Positions 1 through 6,051 of a stretch of DNA of 13,879 nt are shown here, piece after piece (position 1 is the first letter of the stretch; every line of letters begins with the position of its first letter). Where the stretch lies: NCBI GenBank assembly GCA_947625365.1, contig CANQNZ010000027.1, forward strand, positions 1 through 13,879, read 5' to 3'. Made by a program: the position numbers and the translations under genes. Source of the DNA: an uncultured Bacilli bacterium. GTDB taxonomy: Bacteria > Bacillota_I > Bacilli_A > RF39 > UBA660. The notes beneath the pieces were generated by a model. It worked only from the letters and a program-made list of their open reading frames with translations, was not told the origin of the DNA and ran no database searches.

Positions 1-924
1 GGTAATTTGGTTGAAACCGGTGAAGCTGTTGGTATTATGGCAGCTCAATCAATTGGTGAACCAGGTACTCAGCTTACCATGCGTACATTCCACTCAGGTG
101 GTGTTGCACACGGAGGAGACGCCGATATTACTCAAGGTCTTCCAAGAGTTGAAGAGTTGTTTGAAGCTCGTAATCCTAAAGCTAAATCAACCATTGCTGA
201 AATTAATGGTAAAGTATCATTAATTGAAGAAACTAATGGGAAATATAAGATTATTGTTGAAAACGATGTAGAAGCTCGTGAACATGTAACTAATTATGGT
301 GCTAAATTACGCGTTAGCTTAAATGATACAGTAGAAGCAGGAGACAAGTTAACAGAAGGAGCTATTTCGCCAAAAGAATTGCTAGCTGTTACTGACCCAA
401 TTACTGCTCAACAATATATCTTAAAAGAAATCCAAAAAGTTTATAAATCTCAGGGTGTTGATATTTCTGACAAACACGTAGAAATAATTGCTCGTCGTAT
501 GATTAATAAAATGCGTATTATTGATGAAGGTGATACAGACTTCGTAGCTGGCTTAACAGTATCTCTAAGAGAATTTACAGAAGGAAATAAACCTGTAATC
601 TTAAGAGGTGGAGTTCCAGCAACAGGTCGTCCAATAATGTTAGGTATTACTAAATCATCTCTTGAAACTGACTCATTCTTATCTGCAGCATCATTCCAAG
701 AAACAACAAGAGTATTAACAGATGCAGCTATTAAAGGTAAGACTGATATGTTACGAGGATTAAAAGAAAATGTTATCATTGGTAAATTAATTCCGGCTGG
801 TACTGGGGCTAAACAGTATAGTGACATTCAAATTGAACTTGAAAAAGAGTTTATGAGTGATGAGCCTTCAGAAATGCTAGAAGAACAATTTATTGGTGAT
901 GAAGAAGATATAATCGCTGAATAA
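1..924 (+). CDS. rpoC: DNA-directed RNA polymerase subunit beta' (C-terminal part, 5' end outside window)
   Basis: This is the last 307 residues of RNA polymerase beta', the subunit that forms the catalytic cleft with beta. The reading frame is open from base 1, so the gene is cut by the window edge. An in-frame TTG at position 7 is not a start. The first residues read GNLVETGEAVGIMAAQSIGE, followed by PGTQLTMRTFHSGG. This is the highly conserved beta' segment leading into the trigger loop. The rest is the beta' C-terminal clamp/jaw region, including GLTVSLREFTEGNKP and TGRPIMLGITKSSLETDSFL with SAASFQETTRVLTDAAIKGK. The tail is acidic (EEDIIAE). A terminator starts at the stop codon. The gene on its 3' side is not part of the rpoBC operon. 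Identification is certain. Confidence 0.98.
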   Translation, partial: GNLVETGEAVGIMAAQSIGEPGTQLTMRTFHSGGVAHGGDADITQGLPRVEELFEARNPKAKSTIAEINGKVSLIEETNGKYKIIVENDVEAREHVTNYGAKLRVSLNDTVEAGDKLTEGAISPKELLAVTDPITAQQYILKEIQKVYKSQGVDISDKHVEIIARRMINKMRIIDEGDTDFVAGLTVSLREFTEGNKPVILRGGVPATGRPIMLGITKSSLETDSFLSAASFQETTRVLTDAAIKGKTDMLRGLKENVIIGKLIPAGTGAKQYSDIQIELEKEFMSDEPSEMLEEQFIGDEEDIIAE

Positions 925-953
925 AACATTGATTAAAACGTCAATGTTTTTTT
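923..953 (+). terminator. Rho-independent terminator after rpoC
   Basis: AAAACATTGA (923-932) pairs perfectly with TCAATGTTTT (941-950) around an 8-base loop. The T run continues to 953. The stem begins inside the rpoC stop codon. The core ACATTGA...TCAATGT plus T run reappears after the RNase J gene at 13746-13772, just ahead of the second poly-G promoter. Confidence 0.85.
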
Positions 954-1058
954 GTACGTTTTCTTGACTATCTGCAAACTCAGTGCACAGTTAATTTGTG
1001 TTGACAATAATACTCCGGGGGGGGGTATAATTGGAATAGATAATATACCAAGAGGTGG
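927..1058 (+). repeat. Poly-G promoter block, copy 1
   Basis: This non-coding block is repeated at 13748-13879. Shared elements in order are: a CATTGA/TCAATG hairpin with T run; a 22-base box TTGACTATC(T/C)GCAAACTCAGTG (964-985 here) with one mismatch between copies; AATTTGTGTTGACAAT (993-1008); CTCC followed by a G run; TATAATTGGAAT; GATAATATA; and a purine-rich ribosome binding site. Conservation in non-coding DNA next to unrelated upstream genes (rpoC and RNase J) means the block belongs to the downstream cassette. The 22-base box upstream of -35 may be an operator or upstream element. Confidence 0.85.
1001..1031 (+). promoter_or_regulatory. Promoter with a 9-G tract in the spacer, probably phase variable
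   Basis: Perfect TTGACA (1001-1006) and perfect TATAAT (1026-1031) are separated by 19 bp, of which 1017-1025 are nine consecutive Gs. The sigma-A optimum is about 17 bp. Gain or loss of Gs by slipped-strand mispairing would therefore retune or switch transcription, as is established for Neisseria porA. The matching promoter at 13821-13852 has ten Gs and a 20-bp spacer. Transcription should start near 1038, and the RBS AGAGGTGG (1051-1058) follows. Confidence 0.85.
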
Positions 1059-1064
1059 ACCAAA

Positions 1065-2816
1065 ATGATAAAAGAAAATAAGAAGACAAAAAGAAATATA
1101 CTAATAATAGTAATAGGACTAATACTGATAGTAGCAGTAGTAACACTCTCATATGCATTATGGACAAGAAACTTTACGCAAACAGGAATAAATAAAAATA
1201 TATATGATTGTTTTGAAATAAATTACGAAGAAACAAAAGGAGCAGGTGTAACACTAGAACACGGATACCCGCAAACAGATGAAGAGGGTATGCAAAATAA
1301 TCCATATGAAATAACCGTTAAAAATACATGTAAAACAATAGCAACGTATAATATAATATTAAATAAAGAAAGCAGTTCCACATTAAATGAGCAATATTTA
1401 AAAGTAGCAGTAGGAGATAGTTATAAGAAATTAAATGAATATGAAATAACAGAAAAAAGAGAGTTAACAGAATATCCTGATTTTACAAACAGTACATCAT
1501 ATATAATAGGTACAGGAGTATTAACACCTGATACTACAAAAATAATAGATGTAAGAAGCTGGATGGATGAAAACACTTCAGTAGAAAATGGAGCCAATAA
1601 AAGTTTTACATTTAAAATAACAATAGAGGCAACGGCCGGCGACGGAGAACTATTAGCTGGTAAAATATTAAAAAGTTATCCAATAACATTAGATAGTGAT
1701 ATGGAAAATGGTTTTGATTGTTATGAAGTTACAAAAGCAAATCAAACCGTGAATATTGATACATCCAAAGATAATGGCAACGGCATTGGAATGTGTGTAA
1801 CAGATAGTTTAGAAAATATAAAACGCGATATTTATTCGTATGAAATGTTCAACTATGAATGTAATAAAACTGACCCAGCAAGTCATATACATGAATATAC
1901 TTTTGGTAATAATGATAATATCAATGGTTGGACAATTTATGAAATACTGGAAGCAACTGGTTCAATAATAACAAAAGCAAATATTACAGATTATAGCGGA
2001 TACGACATTGAAGAAGGGATAGTGGCAACAAATGATGACGATGGAACAAGTTATGTATTAAGAGGAAAAGTAAAAAATAACTATGTAAAATTTGCTGGTC
2101 AAGATTGGCGTATTGTCCGAATAAATGGCGATGGAACAATAAGATTGATATTGAAAGATAGAATACCATCAATAAGCCAAGCATTTAATACAACATCTAA
2201 CGGATTAAAGTATGTGGGATATACATATGATAACGACACTAATTGTACCACTGAACATCCTTGTAAAAGTACATATACAGGTAGTGAAACATTTGATAAC
2301 TCTAACGGAGGTACAAATAGTGATATAAAAACATATTTGGAAGAGTGGTATAACACGAACTTAAAAGATAAAGACTCGCAAATAGCCTATGGAACATATT
2401 GTAATGATACTACAATATCAAAGAGCTATAACTCATACACATATTATGGTTCGTATGGAAGAATAGAAGAAGGTAATGGAGCAAGCTTACAATGCCCAGA
2501 CACTAAAGAAACATATGGAGGAGTGTATAAATTAAAGATAGGGTTTTTAACAGCAGATGAAATGAATATAGCAGGACTTCCGATGTATGAAGTCATAGAT
2601 TCAGATTATTATATGTATCATAATTATGACTGGTGGTCTATGTCGCCTTATCGTGCTCGTAGTTCTGACGCTTATGGGCTTTATGGCAGTTATGGTAATA
2701 TATACAACGACTATGTTACCATTACTAACGCCGTGCTCCCGGTTATCAATCTAAAGCCAGATGTGCAAATAACAGGTGGCGACGGAACAGAAAGTAATCC
2801 ATATGTAGTTGACTAA
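1065..2816 (+). CDS. Membrane-anchored surface protein with C-type-lectin-like (DUF6273-type) C-terminus
   Basis: This is a 583-aa exported protein, probably displayed on the cell surface. A basic N-terminus (MIKENKKTKR) precedes one hydrophobic segment (about 11-31) ending VTLSYALW, which resembles the signals of SipW-processed TasA/camelysin-type proteins. Residues about 35-195 look like a beta-sandwich (VTLEHGYPQTDEEG, NNPYEITVKNTC). A second part begins near 215. From about 325 there is a module with YVLRGKVKNNYVKFAGQDWR and IVRINGDGTIRLIL that ends WWSMSPY...AVLPVINLKPDVQI and GGDGTESNPYVVD. From memory this matches DUF6273-like, FGE/C-type-lectin-fold ends common in gut Bacillota. The start is set by AGAGGTGG six bases upstream. 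The gene prefers A-ending codons (ATA, GTA, ACA), unlike its T-ending neighbours, and this changes near residue 521. The ligand is unknown. Its promoter is probably phase variable. Confidence 0.8.
   Translation: MIKENKKTKRNILIIVIGLILIVAVVTLSYALWTRNFTQTGINKNIYDCFEINYEETKGAGVTLEHGYPQTDEEGMQNNPYEITVKNTCKTIATYNIILNKESSSTLNEQYLKVAVGDSYKKLNEYEITEKRELTEYPDFTNSTSYIIGTGVLTPDTTKIIDVRSWMDENTSVENGANKSFTFKITIEATAGDGELLAGKILKSYPITLDSDMENGFDCYEVTKANQTVNIDTSKDNGNGIGMCVTDSLENIKRDIYSYEMFNYECNKTDPASHIHEYTFGNNDNINGWTIYEILEATGSIITKANITDYSGYDIEEGIVATNDDDGTSYVLRGKVKNNYVKFAGQDWRIVRINGDGTIRLILKDRIPSISQAFNTTSNGLKYVGYTYDNDTNCTTEHPCKSTYTGSETFDNSNGGTNSDIKTYLEEWYNTNLKDKDSQIAYGTYCNDTTISKSYNSYTYYGSYGRIEEGNGASLQCPDTKETYGGVYKLKIGFLTADEMNIAGLPMYEVIDSDYYMYHNYDWWSMSPYRARSSDAYGLYGSYGNIYNDYVTITNAVLPVINLKPDVQITGGDGTESNPYVVD
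2625..2760 (+). other. Compositionally distinct, possibly variable segment of the surface protein
   Basis: From residue 521 the codons change abruptly. Upstream codons mostly end in A, while this stretch is almost entirely NNT or NNC (CCT TAT CGT GCT CGT AGT, later AAC GCC GTG CTC) and is richer in G+C. The encoded end, WWSMSP followed by a loop rich in Y, R, S, D, G and N and then AVLPVINL, is where C-type-lectin-fold proteins place their ligand-contact residues. It is also where diversity-generating retroelements act in such proteins. No reverse transcriptase or template repeat lies in this window, so this is only a candidate recombined or diversified segment. Confidence 0.35.
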
Positions 2817-2838
2817 ATAAACAAAAAAAGTATATAAT
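2809..2838 (+). promoter_or_regulatory. Putative promoter overlapping the surface protein stop codon
   Basis: TTGACT (2809-2814) and TATAAT (2833-2838) are 18 bp apart. The -35 contains part of the surface protein's last codons and stop. The predicted start, near 2845, falls just before the left arm of the nested inverted repeat. No convincing reading frame follows, so a small RNA is the likeliest product if the promoter works. The AT richness of the region raises the chance of a coincidental match. Confidence 0.45.
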
Positions 2839-2846
2839 AAAAATGT

Positions 2847-3084
2847 AAGTGCTACATATAGCATCTACGATTGTTTGCAGACGCCATGTAAAAAGAAAAA
2901 AATTCTTTTTACGGGCGTCATTTATTTTTTCTAAATATTTTTTAAAATATTTAAAATTTTTATAATGATAATAATTTTTAGCATATCTAAAAATTTTCTC
3001 ATAACGCATCTACTCCTTAATAAACCAAAACCCCGTGGGATTATGTTTTAACAAGATGTAAATGGTAGATGCCCAGTAGCACTT
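2847..3084 (+). ncRNA. Candidate structured RNA closed by a nested inverted repeat
   Basis: This covers most of the 422-base gap between the surface gene and the SPOR gene, in which I see no credible coding sequence. AAGTGCTAC (2847-2855) is complementary to GTAGCACTT (3076-3084). GCATCTAC (2861-2868) is complementary to GTAGATGC (3065-3072). The two arms could form a 17-bp stem interrupted once. A second GCATCTAC (3006-3013) can pair with the same GTAGATGC, giving alternative folds. A promoter-like sequence ends nine bases before the left arm, but the 2880-2930 hairpin would stop most transcripts inside. The interior also has AAAACCCCGTGGGATTATG near 3026. I do not recognise an RNA family (not RNase P, tmRNA or SRP). 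The repeat could instead be the ends of a small mobile element. Confidence 0.3.
2880..2930 (+). terminator. Large terminator-like hairpin after the surface protein gene
   Basis: GACGCC (2880-2885) pairs with GGCGTC (2914-2919), and GTAAAAAGAA (2888-2897) with TTCTTTTTAC (2903-2912), leaving a 5-base A loop. The hairpin has 16 paired positions with a small internal asymmetry. ATTTATTTTTT follows. It probably ends surface-gene transcripts and any RNA from the promoter at 2809-2838. On the - strand the stem is not followed by a T run. Confidence 0.7.
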
Positions 3085-3189
3085 AAGAAAATATTATAAA
3101 GATGAGTTATAGAAAAAGGAAGAAAAAGCGTTCGACAAAATCTGCGGTTTTTTCATTTATATTTATATAATAATGATTATGAATAAATT

Positions 3190-3222
3190 TTGACATAAAT
3201 CGACATTGCCCTTTGCTATAGT
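3190..3222 (+). promoter_or_regulatory. Putative promoter for the SPOR-radC-mre-spoIVF operon
   Basis: TATAGT (3217-3222) is preceded by TG one base upstream (TGCTATAGT), an extended -10. TTGACA lies at 3190-3195, but the spacer is 21 bp, longer than ideal, so the extended -10 probably does most of the work. Transcription would begin near 3229, giving an almost leaderless message with the Shine-Dalgarno GGGTGAGG at 3228-3235. Confidence 0.45.
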
Positions 3223-3238
3223 GAAATGGGTGAGGTCT

Positions 3239-3682
3239 ATGAAAAAGTTTCTAATTACTATAGGTGTTTCATTAATAGTTGGAGTAATTTTTGCCGTGGT
3301 AATATTTAAAAATATTAATGAAGAAGTAGAACTGGTTATAAAAGAAGATGATATAGTAACCTTTTTTCAAGTTGGTGTTTTTAAAAATGAAAACAATGCC
3401 CAAAATTATATGCAAAATTATAATAGTTCGATTATTATAAAGGATAATGAATATTATCGGGTAATTATTGCTATTTTAACTAATGAGGAAGCTATTGTAA
3501 AAGAAAAAGCCTTTTTTGATAGTTTAGGTATTGATTATTATTTAAAAAAAGAAAATATTAGTGATAAAAAATTTATTGAGAAATTACAAGAATATGAACA
3601 GCTTTTAATTTCTTCTAGTGATGAAACTTATAATACAGTAAATAAAAATATTTTAAAATTATATGAAAGCAGGCAAAAATGA
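3239..3682 (+). CDS. SPOR-domain membrane protein (SpoIIB-like)
   Basis: This is a 147-aa bitopic membrane protein. MKKFLITIGVSLIVGVIFAV forms an N-terminal membrane anchor (about 4-24). Residues about 41-115 resemble a SPOR domain: TFFQVGVFKNENNAQNYM is the typical opening strand and helix, and NEYYRVIIAILTNEEA is the second strand with its YRV core. SPOR domains bind denuded peptidoglycan glycans at septa. B. subtilis SpoIIB, an engulfment/septal protein of this build, is encoded at this position upstream of maf-radC-mreBCD. The start at 3239 follows GGGTGAGG. An ATG at 3206 is in frame but would put a non-hydrophobic extension before the anchor, and it lies upstream of the -10. The 3' end overlaps radC by four bases (ATGA), so translation is probably coupled. 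The fold is likely; the SpoIIB role is inferred from context. Confidence 0.75.
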   Translation: MKKFLITIGVSLIVGVIFAVVIFKNINEEVELVIKEDDIVTFFQVGVFKNENNAQNYMQNYNSSIIIKDNEYYRVIIAILTNEEAIVKEKAFFDSLGIDYYLKKENISDKKFIEKLQEYEQLLISSSDETYNTVNKNILKLYESRQK

Positions 3683-4365
3683 GTTTGATGTTAAAAGATT
3701 TGCCTTCCTTTTTAAAACCACGTGAACGCCTAAAAAAATATGGGGCAACAGCTTTAACTAATGAAGAGTTACTAGCTATTCTTTTAAGAACAGGAACTAA
3801 AGATATTTCTGTGAAAAATTTAGCTTTAAATGTTTTAAAAACAATTGAAAATATTGAGAATATAGAAAGTCTTACTCTAAATAAATTAATGGCTATAAAG
3901 GGAATGGGTGAGGCTAAGTCTATGAGTATTATTGCTGCTATTGAATTAGGCAAAAGAGTATTTTTATTAAAAGACAAAGATAAAACTCCTATTACTAGTG
4001 GTAAAGATGTATATTATCGTTTTAAATACTTAATGCGTTTGGAAAAACAAGAAAATTTAATTGTCTTACTTTTAGACAGTAAAAATAAAGAAATAGCAAG
4101 TAAAACAATTTTTAAAGGTAGTCTTGATTGTAGTATTGCCCATCCTCGGGAAATATTTAAATATGCTATCGATAATAATGCATCCCGTTTAATAATTGTT
4201 CATAATCATCCAAGTGGAGAAGCAATTCCTAGTTTGCCAGATAAAAAATTTACTAAACAAATTATGGAAAGTGGCAAAATAATAGGAATTGAAGTTATAG
4301 ACCATATTATTATTGGGAAAAATAATTATTATACATTTAAAGAAGGCAAGGTGATTTACTTATGA
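3679..4365 (+). CDS. radC: RadC family JAB-domain protein
   Basis: This is a 228-aa RadC (UPF0758) protein of normal length. The N-terminal part (KDLPSFLKPRERLKKYGA, TNEELLAILLRTGT) leads to a helix-hairpin-helix (LMAIKGMGEAKSMSIIAAIE, about 70-90) that should contact DNA. The C-terminal JAB/MPN metalloprotease-like domain holds the full metal motif: H175-x-H177-PSG, then S185 and D188 (HNHPSG...S..D). The biochemical role of RadC is unsettled; the old radiation-repair assignment was withdrawn and links to recombination or competence are debated. It overlaps the SPOR gene by four bases and mreC by four bases. In Bacillus, mreB lies between radC and mreC; here it is absent. An internal ATG at 3688 is a possible alternative start. 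Confidence 0.95.
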   Translation: MSLMLKDLPSFLKPRERLKKYGATALTNEELLAILLRTGTKDISVKNLALNVLKTIENIENIESLTLNKLMAIKGMGEAKSMSIIAAIELGKRVFLLKDKDKTPITSGKDVYYRFKYLMRLEKQENLIVLLLDSKNKEIASKTIFKGSLDCSIAHPREIFKYAIDNNASRLIIVHNHPSGEAIPSLPDKKFTKQIMESGKIIGIEVIDHIIIGKNNYYTFKEGKVIYL

Positions 4366-5051
4366 AAAAATATGTAGTTAATATAATTATTATAATTATA
4401 TTTTTAGGATGTATATTCCTCAGTGATTATCTCATTATAACTATAGGTAAAACCAACTGGCATAATTATGAGACGAGCGCTTTAAATCTTAAGATGTTAA
4501 AAGATGAAAACAAAGTTTTAAAAGAGGAATTAAATGGGGTGTTAACCTTAAATGGCCTAGATAAATATCAAGATTATGATATTTTAAAAACAGAAATATT
4601 ATTAAGAGATGTTTATAATTTTCATGAAACTGTAACTATTAAATATGGAAAAGATGCAAATTTAAAAAAAGGCATGGCTGTTGTAAGTGAAAATGGTTTA
4701 GTAGGAATAATTGAAAAAGTAAATAAAAAAGTGAGTATTGTAAAACTTTTAACAGCCAAAGATAGTAATGTATCAATTCAAATTGGTGAAAATTACGGGG
4801 CCTTAAATAGCTATGATAACGCCCTAAACATGCTTATTGCTAATAATTTTAATAATTATGAATTAATTATGAAAAATGAAGAAGTTTATACTTCAGGTTT
4901 AGGTTTAATACCCAAAGGCATCTATATTGGTAAAGTTAATTATACGAAAAATACAAAAGAAAATATTGAACAAGAAGTTTTAATAAAAAGTGAAGTAGAT
5001 TTTGATAATTTAAAATATTTAGCTATAGTTAAAGGAATAAAAAGCTTATGA
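4362..5051 (+). CDS. mreC: Rod shape-determining protein MreC
   Basis: This is a 229-aa bitopic protein of the elongasome. The layout is the MreC one: one membrane helix (about 7-27), a short charged helix likely to form a coiled coil (about 38-62, LKMLKDENKVLKEELNG), then a beta-rich extracytoplasmic domain. The most typical stretch is KKGMAVVSENGLVGIIEKV (about 102-120), followed by KVSIVKLLTAKDSNVSIQI and GLGLIPKGIYIGKV. MreC links cytoplasmic MreB to the penicillin-binding proteins and RodA. The protein is shorter than most family members (about 270-290 aa), chiefly in the coiled coil and tail. It starts in the ATGA that ends radC and ends in the ATGA that starts mreD. Confidence 0.88.
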   Translation: MKKYVVNIIIIIIFLGCIFLSDYLIITIGKTNWHNYETSALNLKMLKDENKVLKEELNGVLTLNGLDKYQDYDILKTEILLRDVYNFHETVTIKYGKDANLKKGMAVVSENGLVGIIEKVNKKVSIVKLLTAKDSNVSIQIGENYGALNSYDNALNMLIANNFNNYELIMKNEEVYTSGLGLIPKGIYIGKVNYTKNTKENIEQEVLIKSEVDFDNLKYLAIVKGIKSL

Positions 5052-5452
5052 TAATTTTAAATGTAATATTAGATATTTTTATAAATAATTTAACTTTATA
5101 TCATTCTTATTTTTTTCTTATAAATAATTTTAAAATTCCTTTGAGATATTTAAGTATATTAATAGCTGTAGCTATTTTTATAGATTTATTTATAACTCAT
5201 ACTTATTTTTTAAACTTAATCTTGCTTTTAATAATATATTTTATTTATAAATATAAAGTAAAAAAGAAAAATACTTTATTTAGAAATATTTTACTAAATA
5301 CTTTTAGTTATATTATATATATTATTTGTTTATATTTATATTTTAATTATAAAAATATAAATATACTTTATTTAAGTAAATATTTAATTTTTAATTATCC
5401 CATATATTTAATTTATATTTTTATAAGTTATAAAATTTCTTTTTCATCATAA
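5048..5452 (+). CDS. mreD: Rod shape-determining protein MreD (probable)
   Basis: This is a 134-aa, almost entirely hydrophobic protein with four or five predicted membrane helices (for example ILNVILDIFINNLTLYHSYF and YLSILIAVAIFIDLFITHTY). MreD is a small polytopic partner of MreC of roughly 160-170 aa. It has little sequence conservation, so the call rests on topology, size and position directly after mreC with an ATGA overlap. Codon content is extreme even for this genome (long runs of TTA, ATA, TAT). Its role would be to stabilise the Mre/Rod complex in the membrane. A different small membrane protein cannot be excluded from sequence alone. Confidence 0.7.
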   Translation: MIILNVILDIFINNLTLYHSYFFLINNFKIPLRYLSILIAVAIFIDLFITHTYFLNLILLLIIYFIYKYKVKKKNTLFRNILLNTFSYIIYIICLYLYFNYKNINILYLSKYLIFNYPIYLIYIFISYKISFSS

Positions 5453-5472
5453 AATTTAGCAAGGTGATTTAG

Positions 5473-6051
5473 GTGAAAAAGCAAAATAAGCAAAGTAAAA
5501 GAAGTAAATATATTAATAATTTATTTTCTCGCGTTTTAATAAGTGTAATTTTATTTTTAAGTAGTATTATATTTATAAAAAGTTCTAATGATAATCTTTT
5601 AATGTATAAAGATTATGTTTTTGAACGTTCTTTTAAGTTTGCAACGTTAAATAAACTTTATAAAAAATATTTAGGAAGTATTTTACCATTTGATAAAGTA
5701 GCATCTAAAGAGGCGAGTACAGTTTTTAATGAAACTTTTAAATATACAGATAGTTCAAAAAATTTAGATGGAACAAAATTTAAAGTAACTGATAAATACT
5801 TAATGCCGGCCTTACAAAGTGGAATAGTAGTTTTTATAGGAGAAAAAGAAGGATATGGTCAAACTATTATTATTCAAGGTACCGATGGTGCGGATATTTG
5901 GTATACTAATCTTTCTTCATCTTTAAAATTATATGATTATGTCGAAAAAAATACATTAGTAGGAGAATGTTTAAGTGATGAAATAACTTTAGTAGTTCAA
6001 AAAAATAATGAATATATAGATTTTAATGAATATGAGCAAAATAAAGATTAA
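5473..6051 (+). CDS. spoIVFA: SpoIVFA-like protein with degenerate M23/LytM domain
   Basis: This is a 192-aa bitopic protein read from a GTG start, with AAGGTGA (5461-5467) five bases upstream. A basic N-terminus (KKQNKQSKRSKYI) precedes one membrane helix (about 18-37). A linker leads to a C-terminal LytM/M23-like beta domain (about 110-185: ALQSGIVVFIGEKEGYGQTI, IIQGTDGADIWYTNL, YVEKNTLVGECLS). The zinc-binding histidines of active M23 peptidases (H in GxxxxDHG and YxHL) are absent, as in SpoIVFA of B. subtilis, which is a regulator and not an enzyme. SpoIVFA holds SpoIVFB in an inhibited complex with BofA in the outer forespore membrane until mother-cell signalling. The spoIVFB gene overlaps its 3' end, which strongly supports the call. 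Confidence 0.75.
   Translation: MKKQNKQSKRSKYINNLFSRVLISVILFLSSIIFIKSSNDNLLMYKDYVFERSFKFATLNKLYKKYLGSILPFDKVASKEASTVFNETFKYTDSSKNLDGTKFKVTDKYLMPALQSGIVVFIGEKEGYGQTIIIQGTDGADIWYTNLSSSLKLYDYVEKNTLVGECLSDEITLVVQKNNEYIDFNEYEQNKD

Noticed and set aside
450..827. A long - strand frame opposite rpoC
   Set aside because: It is antisense to highly conserved beta' sequence, with no RBS or homology; it is a shadow of rpoC codon structure.
1984..2356. Two - strand frames inside the surface protein gene
   Set aside because: Both lie opposite the confidently assigned surface protein frame and show no signals of their own.
2931..3002. A 23-aa hydrophobic peptide on the - strand (starts MRKFLDMLK), reminiscent of a type I toxin
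   Set aside because: Spacing from AAGGAG is ten bases, there is no clear - strand promoter or terminator, and Ile/Lys-rich short frames arise readily in AT-rich DNA.
2746..3009. An 87-codon frame on the - strand after the surface gene
   Set aside because: Its low-complexity start is followed by the reverse complement of a terminator hairpin and of the surface gene end. AAGGAG is only three bases before the ATG, and composition does not look like coding sequence.
3129..3156. Possible terminator ending in GCGGTTTTTTC
   Set aside because: The stem is mostly A-T with a mismatch and a loop of about 14 bases; too weak to list as a feature.
3206..3238. Upstream ATG start for the SPOR protein
   Set aside because: It would precede the extended -10 at 3217-3222. 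ATG 3239 has a Shine-Dalgarno sequence and places the membrane anchor at the N-terminus.
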